From IMG/VR virus record IMGVR_UViG_3300050821_001730, positions 1 to 52,679 of that record: a stretch of DNA of 52,679 nt. One strand, given 5' to 3'. Of the stretch, positions 34,936 through 41,274 are shown in pieces. Source of the DNA: a virus. Positions within the stretch are counted from its first letter, which is position 1. Each line of letters starts with the position of its first letter. The position numbers and the translations under genes were made by a program. The notes under the pieces were generated by a model. That model was not told where the DNA came from, ran no database searches, and was given only the letters and a program-made list of their open reading frames with translations.

Positions 34936-35058
34936 ATGCTGGACTATTTAGTGCCCTGCATCATAGCGGGCACGTTGTTTGGACTGTTCGTGCGCCCATT
35001 TTGGCTCGCACTGCTCTTATCATTAATTGCAGGCTATTGCATTCCATATTGGTTCTAG
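34936..35058 (+). CDS. 40-aa two-helix membrane peptide
   Basis: ATG 34936 with AGGAGG 6 bases upstream. Two hydrophobic segments (YLVPCIIAGTLFGLFV and FWLALLLSLIAGYCI) with arginine between them. Probable inner-membrane hairpin of unknown function. Confidence 0.5.
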   Translation: MLDYLVPCIIAGTLFGLFVRPFWLALLLSLIAGYCIPYWF

Positions 35059-35067
35059 GGGAGCAAA

Positions 35068-35154
35068 GTGGATAATTTGATACGCATCTTGACTCTGGTG
35101 GGAGCTTGCTGTCTCGCCCTACTCGTAATCTACCTGAGCATTGCTCAGACCTAG
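35068..35154 (+). CDS. 28-aa membrane peptide, GTG start
   Basis: GTG 35068 preceded by GGGGAG. The product is one helix (ILTLVGACCLALLVIYLSI) after a short N-terminus. Last of the membrane micropeptide series, just before the JAMM-motif gene. Confidence 0.42.
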   Translation: MDNLIRILTLVGACCLALLVIYLSIAQT

Positions 35155-35174
35155 TAAGTTCTAATGGAGGAACT

Positions 35175-35780
35175 ATGTTTGAATTACCGAAGTACAAGGG
35201 CATCGAAGAGGCCATGCACGACGTCAAGGTGCATGTGCGGGACAAGCAGATTGAGCGCTGTATCGGCCTCCTCCCCGATGGCCGCAGGGTGTATGACGTA
35301 GTGGGAGATGGCAATAGTGTCCAGAACCCTGATTGGGCCACTGGCACCAAGGACCTATTCATTGTCCACGGCCACCCATGGACCCCAACGGAACTGAGTC
35401 CTGCCGACATTATGTGCATTCCCGGTCTGGAGGCAGTGGGCAACATGGCCGTATGTGCTGCCGACGACACCGTTAGTTGGACTACGGGACCCGGCGAGAC
35501 CGGATTGCCCTACTTCATCTTTACCCTGATGGCTGCCGACTTTACCAACAATGTCGCGCGCCAGTGCTTGACCCGACTTGACCCGGACCTACTCAAAGGG
35601 AAGGACGAGGGCAAGATTGATTGGGGCAATAACGACGAGCGCCACGTGGTGCTATCGCACCTCATGAATGCCTCGTTCCTTGAGAACAAGTTCATCCGGG
35701 ACTTCCACCTTCAATCCGGAGCAGTGCATGCCGATATCTTGGCGCGCTGGCTCCCTAAGCTCCAAGGAGCACAATCATGA
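35175..35780 (+). CDS. JAMM/MPN-motif metalloprotease-like protein
   Basis: 201 aa from ATG 35175 (GGAGG upstream). Contains HGHPWTPTELSPAD, an exact H-x-H-x7-S-x2-D zinc motif, with an upstream glutamate in QIERCIGLLPDG (E27) placed as in JAMM domains (H65, H67, D78). JAMM enzymes hydrolyse isopeptide bonds of ubiquitin-like modifiers or act in tail assembly. Here it is in the early region, not with tail genes. The rest of the fold (LPYFIFTLMAADFTNN) is divergent, so the assignment rests on the motif. Confidence 0.6.
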   Translation: MFELPKYKGIEEAMHDVKVHVRDKQIERCIGLLPDGRRVYDVVGDGNSVQNPDWATGTKDLFIVHGHPWTPTELSPADIMCIPGLEAVGNMAVCAADDTVSWTTGPGETGLPYFIFTLMAADFTNNVARQCLTRLDPDLLKGKDEGKIDWGNNDERHVVLSHLMNASFLENKFIRDFHLQSGAVHADILARWLPKLQGAQS

Positions 35781-35947
35781 CTGCTGACGCCCTGCTGGGC
35801 CACCTTTGGGAAGTTATGCTGGCTGTACCTAACACTACAGTGACGTTTCACAGCATGCAGAATGCCGACACTGAGGTAGAGGCAGTGCATAAGGCACTGG
35901 AGCAGTATCCAATGTGCTACGTAGTAGTAACACATCTCGTTTACTGA
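35777..35947 (+). CDS. 56-aa early protein
   Basis: ATG overlaps the previous stop (ATGA). MTADALLGHLWEVMLAVPNT, then TEVEAVHKALEQYPM and a hydrophobic end CYVVVTHLVY; resembles a small beta-alpha-beta domain. Unknown. Confidence 0.52.
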   Translation: MTADALLGHLWEVMLAVPNTTVTFHSMQNADTEVEAVHKALEQYPMCYVVVTHLVY

Positions 35948-35958
35948 AGGGAGGCACC

Positions 35959-36162
35959 ATGGGACTGACTGATCAATTGGACAGAATGATCCAATGGGAG
36001 GATGGGACTCTGAGCGAGGAGGACACGATTGCCCTCTTCCAAGAGCTTATCGACAGTGGGTTGGTGTGGAGGCTTCAGGGGACGTATGGGCGCGTCGCCC
36101 AGTCCCTGATCCACAACGGCCTGTGCCACTATCGCAACCCCAAGGAGGACGTGCAATGCTGA
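35959..36162 (+). CDS. DUF7417-like small phage protein
   Basis: 67 aa from ATG 35959. The central block IALFQELIDSGLVWRLQGTY then GRVAQSLIHNGLCH is a pattern I recall from a widespread small phage family. Acidic helical N-terminus (LDRMIQWEDGTLSEEDT). Function unknown; typical of early regions. Confidence 0.6.
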   Translation: MGLTDQLDRMIQWEDGTLSEEDTIALFQELIDSGLVWRLQGTYGRVAQSLIHNGLCHYRNPKEDVQC

Positions 36163-36473
36163 CACCAAGAGAGAGGGAAATGTTGATTGCTGCGCGCACG
36201 CTGATCGCGTGTGGGGAGGAGCGGTTTATCTGCATCGCTCTCATCAATATTGACGAACGCTCCGACACCAACGATGGCGAACGCTTGCGCCAGTACATAA
36301 GCGAGCAGCTAGCGCCATGGGGTACCTTAAGTTCGTGGCAACTCCACATTGGCTTTGCCTCTAGGGACTACGATCCTGACAAGTGGAAGGACCAGTTACG
36401 GCAGGACCGCATAGCATGGATCGACTGGATGCTGGACGAGTCCCTTCTGCCCGAAGGTTGTTATTGCTATTGA
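36156..36473 (+). CDS. Early hypothetical protein
   Basis: 105 aa from ATG 36156, overlapping the preceding stop. Starts MLTPREREMLIAARTLIACG and has a charged middle (NDGERLRQYISEQLAPWG) and acidic/aromatic end (RIAWIDWMLDESLLPE). Helical; no family recognised. Confidence 0.52.
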   Translation: MLTPREREMLIAARTLIACGEERFICIALINIDERSDTNDGERLRQYISEQLAPWGTLSSWQLHIGFASRDYDPDKWKDQLRQDRIAWIDWMLDESLLPEGCYCY

Positions 36474-36487
36474 GAGTACAGGGGATA

Positions 36488-36513
36488 TGCGCGCTCCGAA
36501 GGAGTGGGCCAGT
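36488..36513 (+). repeat. Copy 2 of the dispersed hairpin element
   Basis: Same flanks as 34871-34896 (TGCGCGC ... AGTGGGCCAGT) but the inner palindrome is CTCC-GAA-GGAG instead of GCTGC/GCAGC. The gap 36474-36603 around it has no gene and also carries an AGCCCC-AAG-GGGGCT hairpin near 36546. Confidence 0.5.
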
Positions 36514-36603
36514 GAGCGCAGCATGTCCGGTGCATTCTCGCACCAGCCCCAAGGGGGCTAAACCATTGGAGGAAGTATAGCAACCGAAGCATCACTGCTG
36601 GGC

Positions 36604-36933
36604 ATGACGACTGAAGTGACAATTGACCGAACGATTGGCGAGTTCACCATTAAGAGCGATAGCGCCACGTTCGTGGCCCTAGGGGCGGCAGCACTGCTGC
36701 TAGTGCGCCTCTCGAAGTCCGAGCCCGACTCAGTGGCCGCAATACTGGGCATCTCGGAGGACAACCCCATGGCCGAACTGGAGGTTATTGCCTACGCCTG
36801 CCTGCTGGAGGACTTGTCGCACGTAGTCAAGGCGGCGAACATCAAGGCGCACGAGGAAGAGGCAGCAAAGAAGGCCGCAGGCGAGGCCGCAACCGACGAC
36901 ATCGATGGAGAGGGGGAAATTGAGCGTTCCTGA
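36604..36933 (+). CDS. Early hypothetical protein with acidic tail
   Basis: 109 aa. Residues 1-75 are alpha/beta with a hydrophobic helix (ATFVALGAAALLLVRLS); residues 80-109 are charged (EEEAAKKAAGEAATDD). Just precedes the inverted-repeat region. No family recognised. Confidence 0.5.
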   Translation: MTTEVTIDRTIGEFTIKSDSATFVALGAAALLLVRLSKSEPDSVAAILGISEDNPMAELEVIAYACLLEDLSHVVKAANIKAHEEEAAKKAAGEAATDDIDGEGEIERS

Positions 36934-37102
36934 GGGCCGCTCAGAGGGCATGGCCTAGGATAGCTACCAGCTAGTGCCATGCCCGTAGTGGACTGATTAA
37001 GGGCATTGCAGGGCATTTTGAGTGGATAGCTCCTAGAAAGGGGCTAATCCATAGGGTAAAAGGAAAATTTCAGAAATCTCCTCAGGCAATTAGGTGAGCA
37101 GA

Positions 37103-37365
37103 TAGGTTTAATTTTTTAGTTTTTCAATTCGAGGGGGGGTATAGATAGGGATAGGGGGGTAGAGGTAGATCGAGGGAGGGTTACAAATATATATAACTAT
37201 TTAGGAATAAATAAATAAAGCTTCTCTCTCCCTCTTTTTATAGAAGGATAAGGCAGACTACCCCCCTTTTTTTCCCTTGTCAAGGACACCCCCCTCGATC
37301 GACCCCTCTACCCCTATCCCTATATAGGGGGGGTGCCAAATTGAAAAACTAAAAAATTAAACCTA
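37103..37365. repeat. 263-bp inverted repeat, candidate origin/control region
   Basis: The outer 27 bases (37103-37129 and 37339-37365) are perfectly inverted: TAGGTTTAATTTTTTAG continuing to CAATT. Inner arms to about 37180 and 37286 stay largely complementary (GGGATAGGGG against CCCCTATCCC; TCGAGGG against CCCCTCGA). The left arm has runs of G (7, 3, 6, 3, 3); the roughly 105-base centre is AT-rich (ATATATATAACTATTT, AATAAATAAATAAAG). The whole 36934-37473 interval has no gene. The structure suits a replication origin or a cruciform-forming control site. Confidence 0.7.
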
Positions 37366-37473
37366 CGAGATTGATGCAGTTGTCTAGTAGCATGTTGAAA
37401 TCCTATCACCCAACACCAATTGATAGAAAAGATTCACTAGTAGCGGGGGGACATAAGGGCTATATTGTCTCTC

Positions 37474-37908
37474 ATGCAGTCGCAACTAACCGAGACAAAG
37501 ATTATGGGGACCCAGAAGACACCGACCCCCTTGGACCGTTTTTTGCCCATTGATTTTCAGACACTACAGCATGTAGTAGATTATGGTCAGCTCACGATCA
37601 AGTTCAGTACACCGAGTCAGGCATGCAACACGAAGTACCGATTGTTGCGACTCATTCGCAGTATGGAGGCATTTCAGCCCGAAGACGCGTTAACTAGAGG
37701 CTGTAAGACTGTAATGTTTAAGTGGCGTAAGAACGACGAGGTGCTCACCATTGTAGACCGGGCACGCTCAGGCGAGTTAAGCGCAATGGAATCAGCCCTC
37801 AGGGGCGAATGTGAGGCGGTCAGTTCCGACCCCCTCGAATTAGGAATCGACTCAGACGCACTAGAGAGGGCATATGTCGAACAGCAAGCAAGCAAAGGTA
37901 ACAGTTGA
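37474..37908 (+). CDS. Early hypothetical protein after the inverted repeat
   Basis: 144 aa from ATG 37474 (ATG 37504 is an alternative; neither has a strong ribosome-binding site). Middle section QACNTKYRLLRLIRSMEAFQ then KTVMFKWRKNDEVLTIVDR is basic and mixed alpha/beta; the C-terminus is acidic. Being next to the possible origin, a replication or regulatory role is conceivable. Overlaps the next gene by 35 bases. Confidence 0.5.
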   Translation: MQSQLTETKIMGTQKTPTPLDRFLPIDFQTLQHVVDYGQLTIKFSTPSQACNTKYRLLRLIRSMEAFQPEDALTRGCKTVMFKWRKNDEVLTIVDRARSGELSAMESALRGECEAVSSDPLELGIDSDALERAYVEQQASKGNS

Positions 37909-38377
37909 GACCGCGCACCCAGAGGGCGGCGGCTTTGTCCACACCCTCAAGTTCACGAACGGCACCACCTTAGTCCACGCAGTGGACCCAGATCACGAGC
38001 TATACCACCAGTACGCCGCCCACGGCGACAAGGCCAAGATTCTAGCCACCGCCAACTCGGCCTCAGACACGGACGACGCAGTCCAGAAGGTCCTCAACCT
38101 CCTTGAAGCGTTCGACAACGGCAAGTGGAGCCTGCTCGGCGACGGCGGGTCGAAGTACACCCCCCTCACACTGGCCTTGGCCGAACTGAAGGGCATCTCT
38201 GATGCAGAAGCGGACAAGATTGTTAAGGGCCTTACAAAGTCGCAGCAGGCAAAGCTGCGTGGCACTGAACGCATCTCAGGCATCATTGCCCGAATCAAGG
38301 GCAAGGACGAGGGCGATGCCGTCCTTGACGACCTCCTCGCGGACGGAGCGGAAGATGCTTCTGAACGTAAGCCCTGA
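37874..38377 (+). CDS. Conserved phage protein, basic/helical
   Basis: 167 aa. An N-terminal beta region (GGFVHTLKFTNGTTLVHAVD) precedes helices (ADKIVKGLTKSQQAKLRG) like those of small phage DNA-binding proteins. Acidic C-terminus (DDLLADGAEDASERKP). Function unknown. Confidence 0.52.
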   Translation: MSNSKQAKVTVETAHPEGGGFVHTLKFTNGTTLVHAVDPDHELYHQYAAHGDKAKILATANSASDTDDAVQKVLNLLEAFDNGKWSLLGDGGSKYTPLTLALAELKGISDAEADKIVKGLTKSQQAKLRGTERISGIIARIKGKDEGDAVLDDLLADGAEDASERKP

Positions 38378-38897
38378 GGAACTGGTAGCGCTGAAGGCAG
38401 CAATGGAGATTGCACTCAAAGCTGCCTCAGGCTACTCTGTGAGGACGTGTCCCGAACGAGACATCATTGGGGCGCACTGGATGGACTTTACAAGGCTGCA
38501 CAGCCGCATCAAGGCGCTCGAAGCGCAAAGGGAGTTTCACATGACGAAGGGGCAGATCAGGGAAGGGCGCAAGTATATCCACGTCGCAATTGACGACAAG
38601 GTGCATGACAAGTTGTATGCGCATGTCCTCAAGTTGGGTGGGGGGAAGATTGTGCAAGGTGCCCTTGGTGCCTTTGTGGAGGAAGCCCTCCTAGGGTATC
38701 TGGACTACTTGGATCAAGTGACTGACCAAGCGCAGCAATTTCAGGATCAAGGCGACACGCAACGCGTACACGGCGCATTACCGCCAGACCCAAGTTATAT
38801 TGGTATGACGGCGGAAGAACTTGGCCAGCAGTTGCAGGATCAAGGCGAGGACCTAGTCGAGCGTCCATTGGACAAGTCGGATTGGGCAGCGGCCTGA
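38355..38897 (+). CDS. Early hypothetical protein
   Basis: 180 aa from ATG 38355. Residues 1-60 are helical (SPEELVALKAAMEIALKAAS); after MTKGQIREGRKY the sequence KYIHVAIDDKVHDKLYAHVL may be a ribbon-helix-helix-like element; the tail carries two QDQGxD repeats. An internal ATG at 38541 has GGGAG upstream, so a shorter second product is possible. Precedes the RNA cluster. Confidence 0.5.
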   Translation: MLLNVSPEELVALKAAMEIALKAASGYSVRTCPERDIIGAHWMDFTRLHSRIKALEAQREFHMTKGQIREGRKYIHVAIDDKVHDKLYAHVLKLGGGKIVQGALGAFVEEALLGYLDYLDQVTDQAQQFQDQGDTQRVHGALPPDPSYIGMTAEELGQQLQDQGEDLVERPLDKSDWAAA

Positions 38898-38903
38898 AGG
38901 AAC

Positions 38904-39019
38904 GTAGACACGCACTCCCATCAAAGCTTCGTGGCTTGTAGAGATACGGAATAGGTCCCCCACTAGGGGCATCCCTCGCCTGCACTCCTTGATTCTGCTC
39001 CCTGATAGTGTGTGTCTAC
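38904..39019 (+). ncRNA. Structured RNA candidate 1, closed by a 13-bp helix
   Basis: GTAGACACGCACT (38904-38916) pairs with AGTGTGTGTCTAC (39007-39019), 13 bp with one G-U. Inside, ATCAA/TTGAT continue the stem and AAGC/GCTT and CCCC-CACTA-GGGG hairpins branch off. The end-to-end helix and length resemble Y RNA-like or other small structured RNAs. Strand assigned from the neighbouring RNAs; either is possible. Confidence 0.5.
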
Positions 39020-39024
39020 CCAAG

Positions 39025-39093
39025 TTTGCGTGCTGTAGATTGGACATACTTCGACTTTGAATCGGCCTTAATGTCCTGTCGTTTGTTGCCGCA
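39025..39093 (+). ncRNA. Short Y-RNA-like paralogue
   Basis: Begins TTTGCGTGCTG, like the 39311 and 39580 elements, and ends TTGTTGCCGCA, like the 39311 element. TGCG/CGCA close the base; GGACAT (39042-39047) pairs with ATGTCC (39071-39076); the tip is TCGA-CTTTGAA-TCGG, an anticodon-arm-like hairpin. It lacks the T arm, acceptor and D arm. About 70% alignable with the first 45 bases of the 39311 RNA. Confidence 0.55.
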
Positions 39094-39099
39094 CCCCCT

Positions 39100-39185
39100 G
39101 ACGGGGACAATTGGAGTGTCTGCGAAGCGCGAGGGGCATGCACCTCGGCCTAGCGGTCTGGGTTCGATACCCTCCCCCGTCACCA
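39100..39185 (+). ncRNA. tRNA-like element with encoded ACCA end
   Basis: GACGGGG and CCCCGTC form a perfect 7-bp acceptor followed by ACCA. GGTTCGATACC resembles a T arm but only three T-stem pairs form; CGAGG/CCTCG frames an 8-base loop. D arm and anticodon are not canonical and no isotype can be given. It may be a decayed tRNA or another tRNA mimic. Confidence 0.4.
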
Positions 39186-39190
39186 GTCCT

Positions 39191-39312
39191 CACAGAGGGC
39201 AGCATTACCGCGTTGCTCGGCGTAAACCTGAGAATTTGGTAGTTAGGTGGCTTGATCGGTCACTTGACCCAGAGTTACCAGATAAAGGTTGCAGGCAGTG
39301 CTGCCCTCTGTG
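39191..39312 (+). ncRNA. Structured RNA candidate 2, closed by a 14-bp helix
   Basis: CACAGAGGGCAGCA (39191-39204) is perfectly complementary to TGCTGCCCTCTGTG (39299-39312). Inside are TTAC/GTAA, TGGTA/TACCA and GGTC/GACC stems, giving a branched 122-base RNA. Its 3' strand abuts the 5' end of the next RNA, suggesting processing from one transcript. Confidence 0.5.
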
Positions 39313-39443
39313 CGTGCTGAAGAGATGACATACATCGACTGCTAATCGAGAGGTCGCGGGTTCGAGCCCCGCCCTAGGCGCAAGAGTCTGGGTAGCTCAG
39401 TTGGTAGAGCGCTAAATTTGTCGTCTTGCTTGTTGCCGCAAAG
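39311..39443 (+). ncRNA. Circularly permuted tRNA-like RNA, Y RNA (YrlA-type) candidate
   Basis: Order of elements: basal stem GATGACATA (39324-39332) with TTTGTCGTC (39417-39425); anticodon-like hairpin TCGA-CTGCTAA-TCGA; variable GAGGTC; T arm GCGGG-TTCGAGC-CCCGC (39356-39372); acceptor-like stem CCTAGGC (39373-39379) with GTCTGGG (39386-39392), loop GCAAGA; TA; D arm GCTC-AGTTGGTA-GAGC (39395-39410). TGCG/CGCA close the outer end. All tRNA parts exist but the acceptor is capped and the free ends emerge between D and anticodon arms. Together with the downstream Ro60 gene this indicates a Y RNA. Confidence 0.75.
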
Positions 39444-39449
39444 TTTCAC

Positions 39450-39495
39450 GGGCCATGCTAACCCACTCTTTCCAAGGAGAGTGATGGCCCTCTTT
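39450..39495 (+). terminator. Hairpin after the permuted RNA, possible terminator or processing signal
   Basis: GGGCCAT (39450-39456) pairs with ATGGCCC (39484-39490) and CACTCT with AGAGTG inside, followed by TCTTTGTATT. A strong two-part stem with a weak T-rich tail. Confidence 0.45.
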
Positions 39496-39501
39496 GTATT
39501 A

Positions 39502-39578
39502 CTGGGCGTAGGCTAGTTGGTCAAGTCACTCGCTTTGGAAGCGAGAGAGCGCACGTTCGAATCGTGCCGCCCAGACCA
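39502..39578 (+). tRNA. tRNA-Pro (anticodon UGG)
   Basis: 77 bases, full cloverleaf: acceptor CTGGGCG/CGCCCAG, D stem GGCT/AGTC, anticodon arm CTCGC-TTTGGAA-GCGAG (anticodon TGG), variable AGAGC, T arm GCACG-TTCGAAT-CGTGC, discriminator A and an encoded CCA. Lies between the two permuted tRNA-like RNAs. Decodes CCA/CCG-type proline codons. Confidence 0.95.
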
Positions 39579-39579
39579 G

Positions 39580-39695
39580 TTTGCGTGGCGTAGTTGACGG
39601 TTACTCCGTGGATATACTCACCTCCGGGTGCGTTATCAGGTTCAAATCCTGAACATGCGCAAGCATGTAAGTCCGTCGATGACTGTTCCCGCAGG
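39580..39695 (+). ncRNA. Second circularly permuted tRNA-like RNA, Y RNA candidate
   Basis: Begins TTTGCGTGGCGTAG and ends GTTCCCGCA, matching the ends of the 39025 and 39311 RNAs. T arm TCAGG-TTCAAAT-CCTGA (39636-39652) is followed by an acceptor-like hairpin ACATGC-GCAA-GCATGT (39653-39668) with a GNRA tetraloop, then a D-like arm AGTC-CGTCGAT-GACT (39670-39684). A CACC-TCCG-GGTG hairpin replaces the anticodon-like arm. Same T-acceptor-D order as the 39311 RNA with unrelated stem sequences. Confidence 0.7.
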
Positions 39696-39715
39696 ATCAA
39701 AGTTTAGTGGTGAAA

Positions 39716-39787
39716 GGTATCGGATACTTCTCTTTGGGTGAAACCGATGACCACCCCGTAATGGAGGGAGTTATCACTTCCGATACC
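39716..39787 (+). ncRNA. Long hairpin in the Ro60 leader
   Basis: GGTATCGGA (39716-39724) pairs with TCCGATACC (39779-39787); ACTTCT with GGGAGT and GGGTG with CACCC continue it inward. It ends 29 bases before the Ro60 ATG. It carries CGATGAC (39745-39751), which also occurs in the preceding RNA (39677-39683). Could be a fourth small RNA or an mRNA leader bound by Ro60. Confidence 0.5.
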
Positions 39788-39816
39788 GTTTGTTCCCTTT
39801 AGTCTAGGAGTACAGA

Positions 39817-41274
39817 ATGGCAAGCATCAACGAACCATCCGCAGGGCCACGCACGCATGAAGGTGCCCAAGCCGCCTACATCACCCCAATCCAAGAACTC
39901 CGCCGCACGGTCCTTTCGTGCATGTTGTGGGAGAGCGAACACTATGAATCCGGGAAGTCCATTGCCGACCGCATCCGTTCGCTTGTGTCCGCATGCCCTG
40001 TTGAGGCAACGTGTGCGCTTGCTATCGAAGCTAGAGAGCAACAACATCTCAGGCACGTTCCTTTGCTTCTCGTGCGAGAAGTTTGTCGTAGTGCGCGAGG
40101 ACGGATCGTGGGAGACACTCTCGCCCGAATCATCCAGCGCCCCGACGAAATAACAGAGTTCCTCGCCATCTACTGGAAGGACGGCAAGTGCCCCCTCTCG
40201 AAGCAAGTCAAGGTGGGACTGGCCCGTGCATTCAGGAAGTTCGACGAATACCAGTTCGCCAAGCACCAGCACGACGACTCGGCCATCAAGCTGCGCGACG
40301 TTCTGTTCCTTGTGCATGGGAAGCCCAAGACGATCTCGGGTGGCTGCGAGACCAAAGCACAACGCAAGCTTACGACCCAAGCAGTCTATGCTGCGCCCAC
40401 TCCTGACGAAGTCCTCTATCGCAAGATTGTGGACCGCACTCTGGAGACGCCCGACACTTGGGAAGTCAAGCTTAGTGCTGCTAAGGGAGATGCTTCCGTG
40501 GCGGCGTTCGACTTCACCAACATGCTGAAGGAGGGCAAGCTTGGCTACATGGCCTTGCTGCGCAACCTGCGCAAGATGACGGAACTGGGAGTTGACCGTG
40601 GCCTCATTGAACAAGCCATCAAGGCCCGTAAAGGTGCCTCGAAAGTCCTCCCATTCCGTTTCATCTCAGCAGCCCGTGAGGCCCCTCAGTTCGAAGCTGT
40701 GCTCGATGGTGCAATGGTGCAAGGACTCTCGGAAACTGAGAAACTTAAAGGGCGGACGCTGATCGTCCTAGACGTTTCGGGCTCCATGCGTTCGGTGGTC
40801 TCCTCCAAGAGCACAGTCACTCGGCTCGAAGCCGGAGCAGCCTTGTGCGCCATCTTGCGTGAGCAATGCGAGGACGCCGCCGTCTATGCTACTGCCGGGG
40901 ACGACCGCACGCGTAGACACGCTACTGGCCTGATACCAGCCCGTCACGGCATGGCCCTCGTGGATGCCTTCAAGCAAGCCTTTAACACCCTTGGTGGAGG
41001 AGGCATCTTCCTCAAGCCCGTGCTGGATGAACTCTATCTTCTAGAGGGCCGCCCCGACACTCCGGTAGACCGCATCGTAGTAGTGACGGACGAACAGGAC
41101 TGCGCAGTGGACACAAAGGATTCCCCACTGCTGGCTGCGCCTTGGGCCAAGCACAACTACCTGATCAACGTAGCCTCAGCCAAGAACGGAGTGGGCTACG
41201 GCAAGTGGACTCATATCGATGGCTTCTCAGAAGCCAGCATTGACTTTATCCGAGCGCTGGAGGCGCAATCATGA
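39817..41274 (+). CDS. rsr: Ro60 / TROVE-domain RNA-binding protein (Rsr-like)
   Basis: 485 aa, AGGAG 8 bases before ATG. Residues about 20-270 are the HEAT-repeat-like TROVE ring: TPIQELRRTVLSCMLWESEH, then ALAIEAREQQHLRHVPLLLV, GKCPLSKQVKVGLARAFRKF, LRDVLFLVHGKPK, and LGYMALLRNLRKMTELG. Residues about 310-485 are a von Willebrand A domain with intact MIDAS (LIVLDVSGSM, then VVVTDEQD). Length matches bacterial Rsr. Ro60 proteins bind Y RNAs on the ring exterior and misfolded RNA in the cavity. The RNA cluster directly upstream offers candidate partners. Coupled by ATGA to an SPFH gene. Confidence 0.9.
   Translation: MASINEPSAGPRTHEGAQAAYITPIQELRRTVLSCMLWESEHYESGKSIADRIRSLVSACPVEATCALAIEAREQQHLRHVPLLLVREVCRSARGRIVGDTLARIIQRPDEITEFLAIYWKDGKCPLSKQVKVGLARAFRKFDEYQFAKHQHDDSAIKLRDVLFLVHGKPKTISGGCETKAQRKLTTQAVYAAPTPDEVLYRKIVDRTLETPDTWEVKLSAAKGDASVAAFDFTNMLKEGKLGYMALLRNLRKMTELGVDRGLIEQAIKARKGASKVLPFRFISAAREAPQFEAVLDGAMVQGLSETEKLKGRTLIVLDVSGSMRSVVSSKSTVTRLEAGAALCAILREQCEDAAVYATAGDDRTRRHATGLIPARHGMALVDAFKQAFNTLGGGGIFLKPVLDELYLLEGRPDTPVDRIVVVTDEQDCAVDTKDSPLLAAPWAKHNYLINVASAKNGVGYGKWTHIDGFSEASIDFIRALEAQS

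Noticed and set aside
37103-37365. Transposon or insertion-sequence ends
   Set aside because: The inverted repeat encloses only about 100-200 bp with no transposase frame and no flanking target duplication is visible.
39386-39443. 5' half of an ordinary tRNA (acceptor plus D arm)
   Set aside because: No matching anticodon stem, T arm or 3' acceptor follows; the sequence is explained better as the second half of the permuted tRNA-like RNA.
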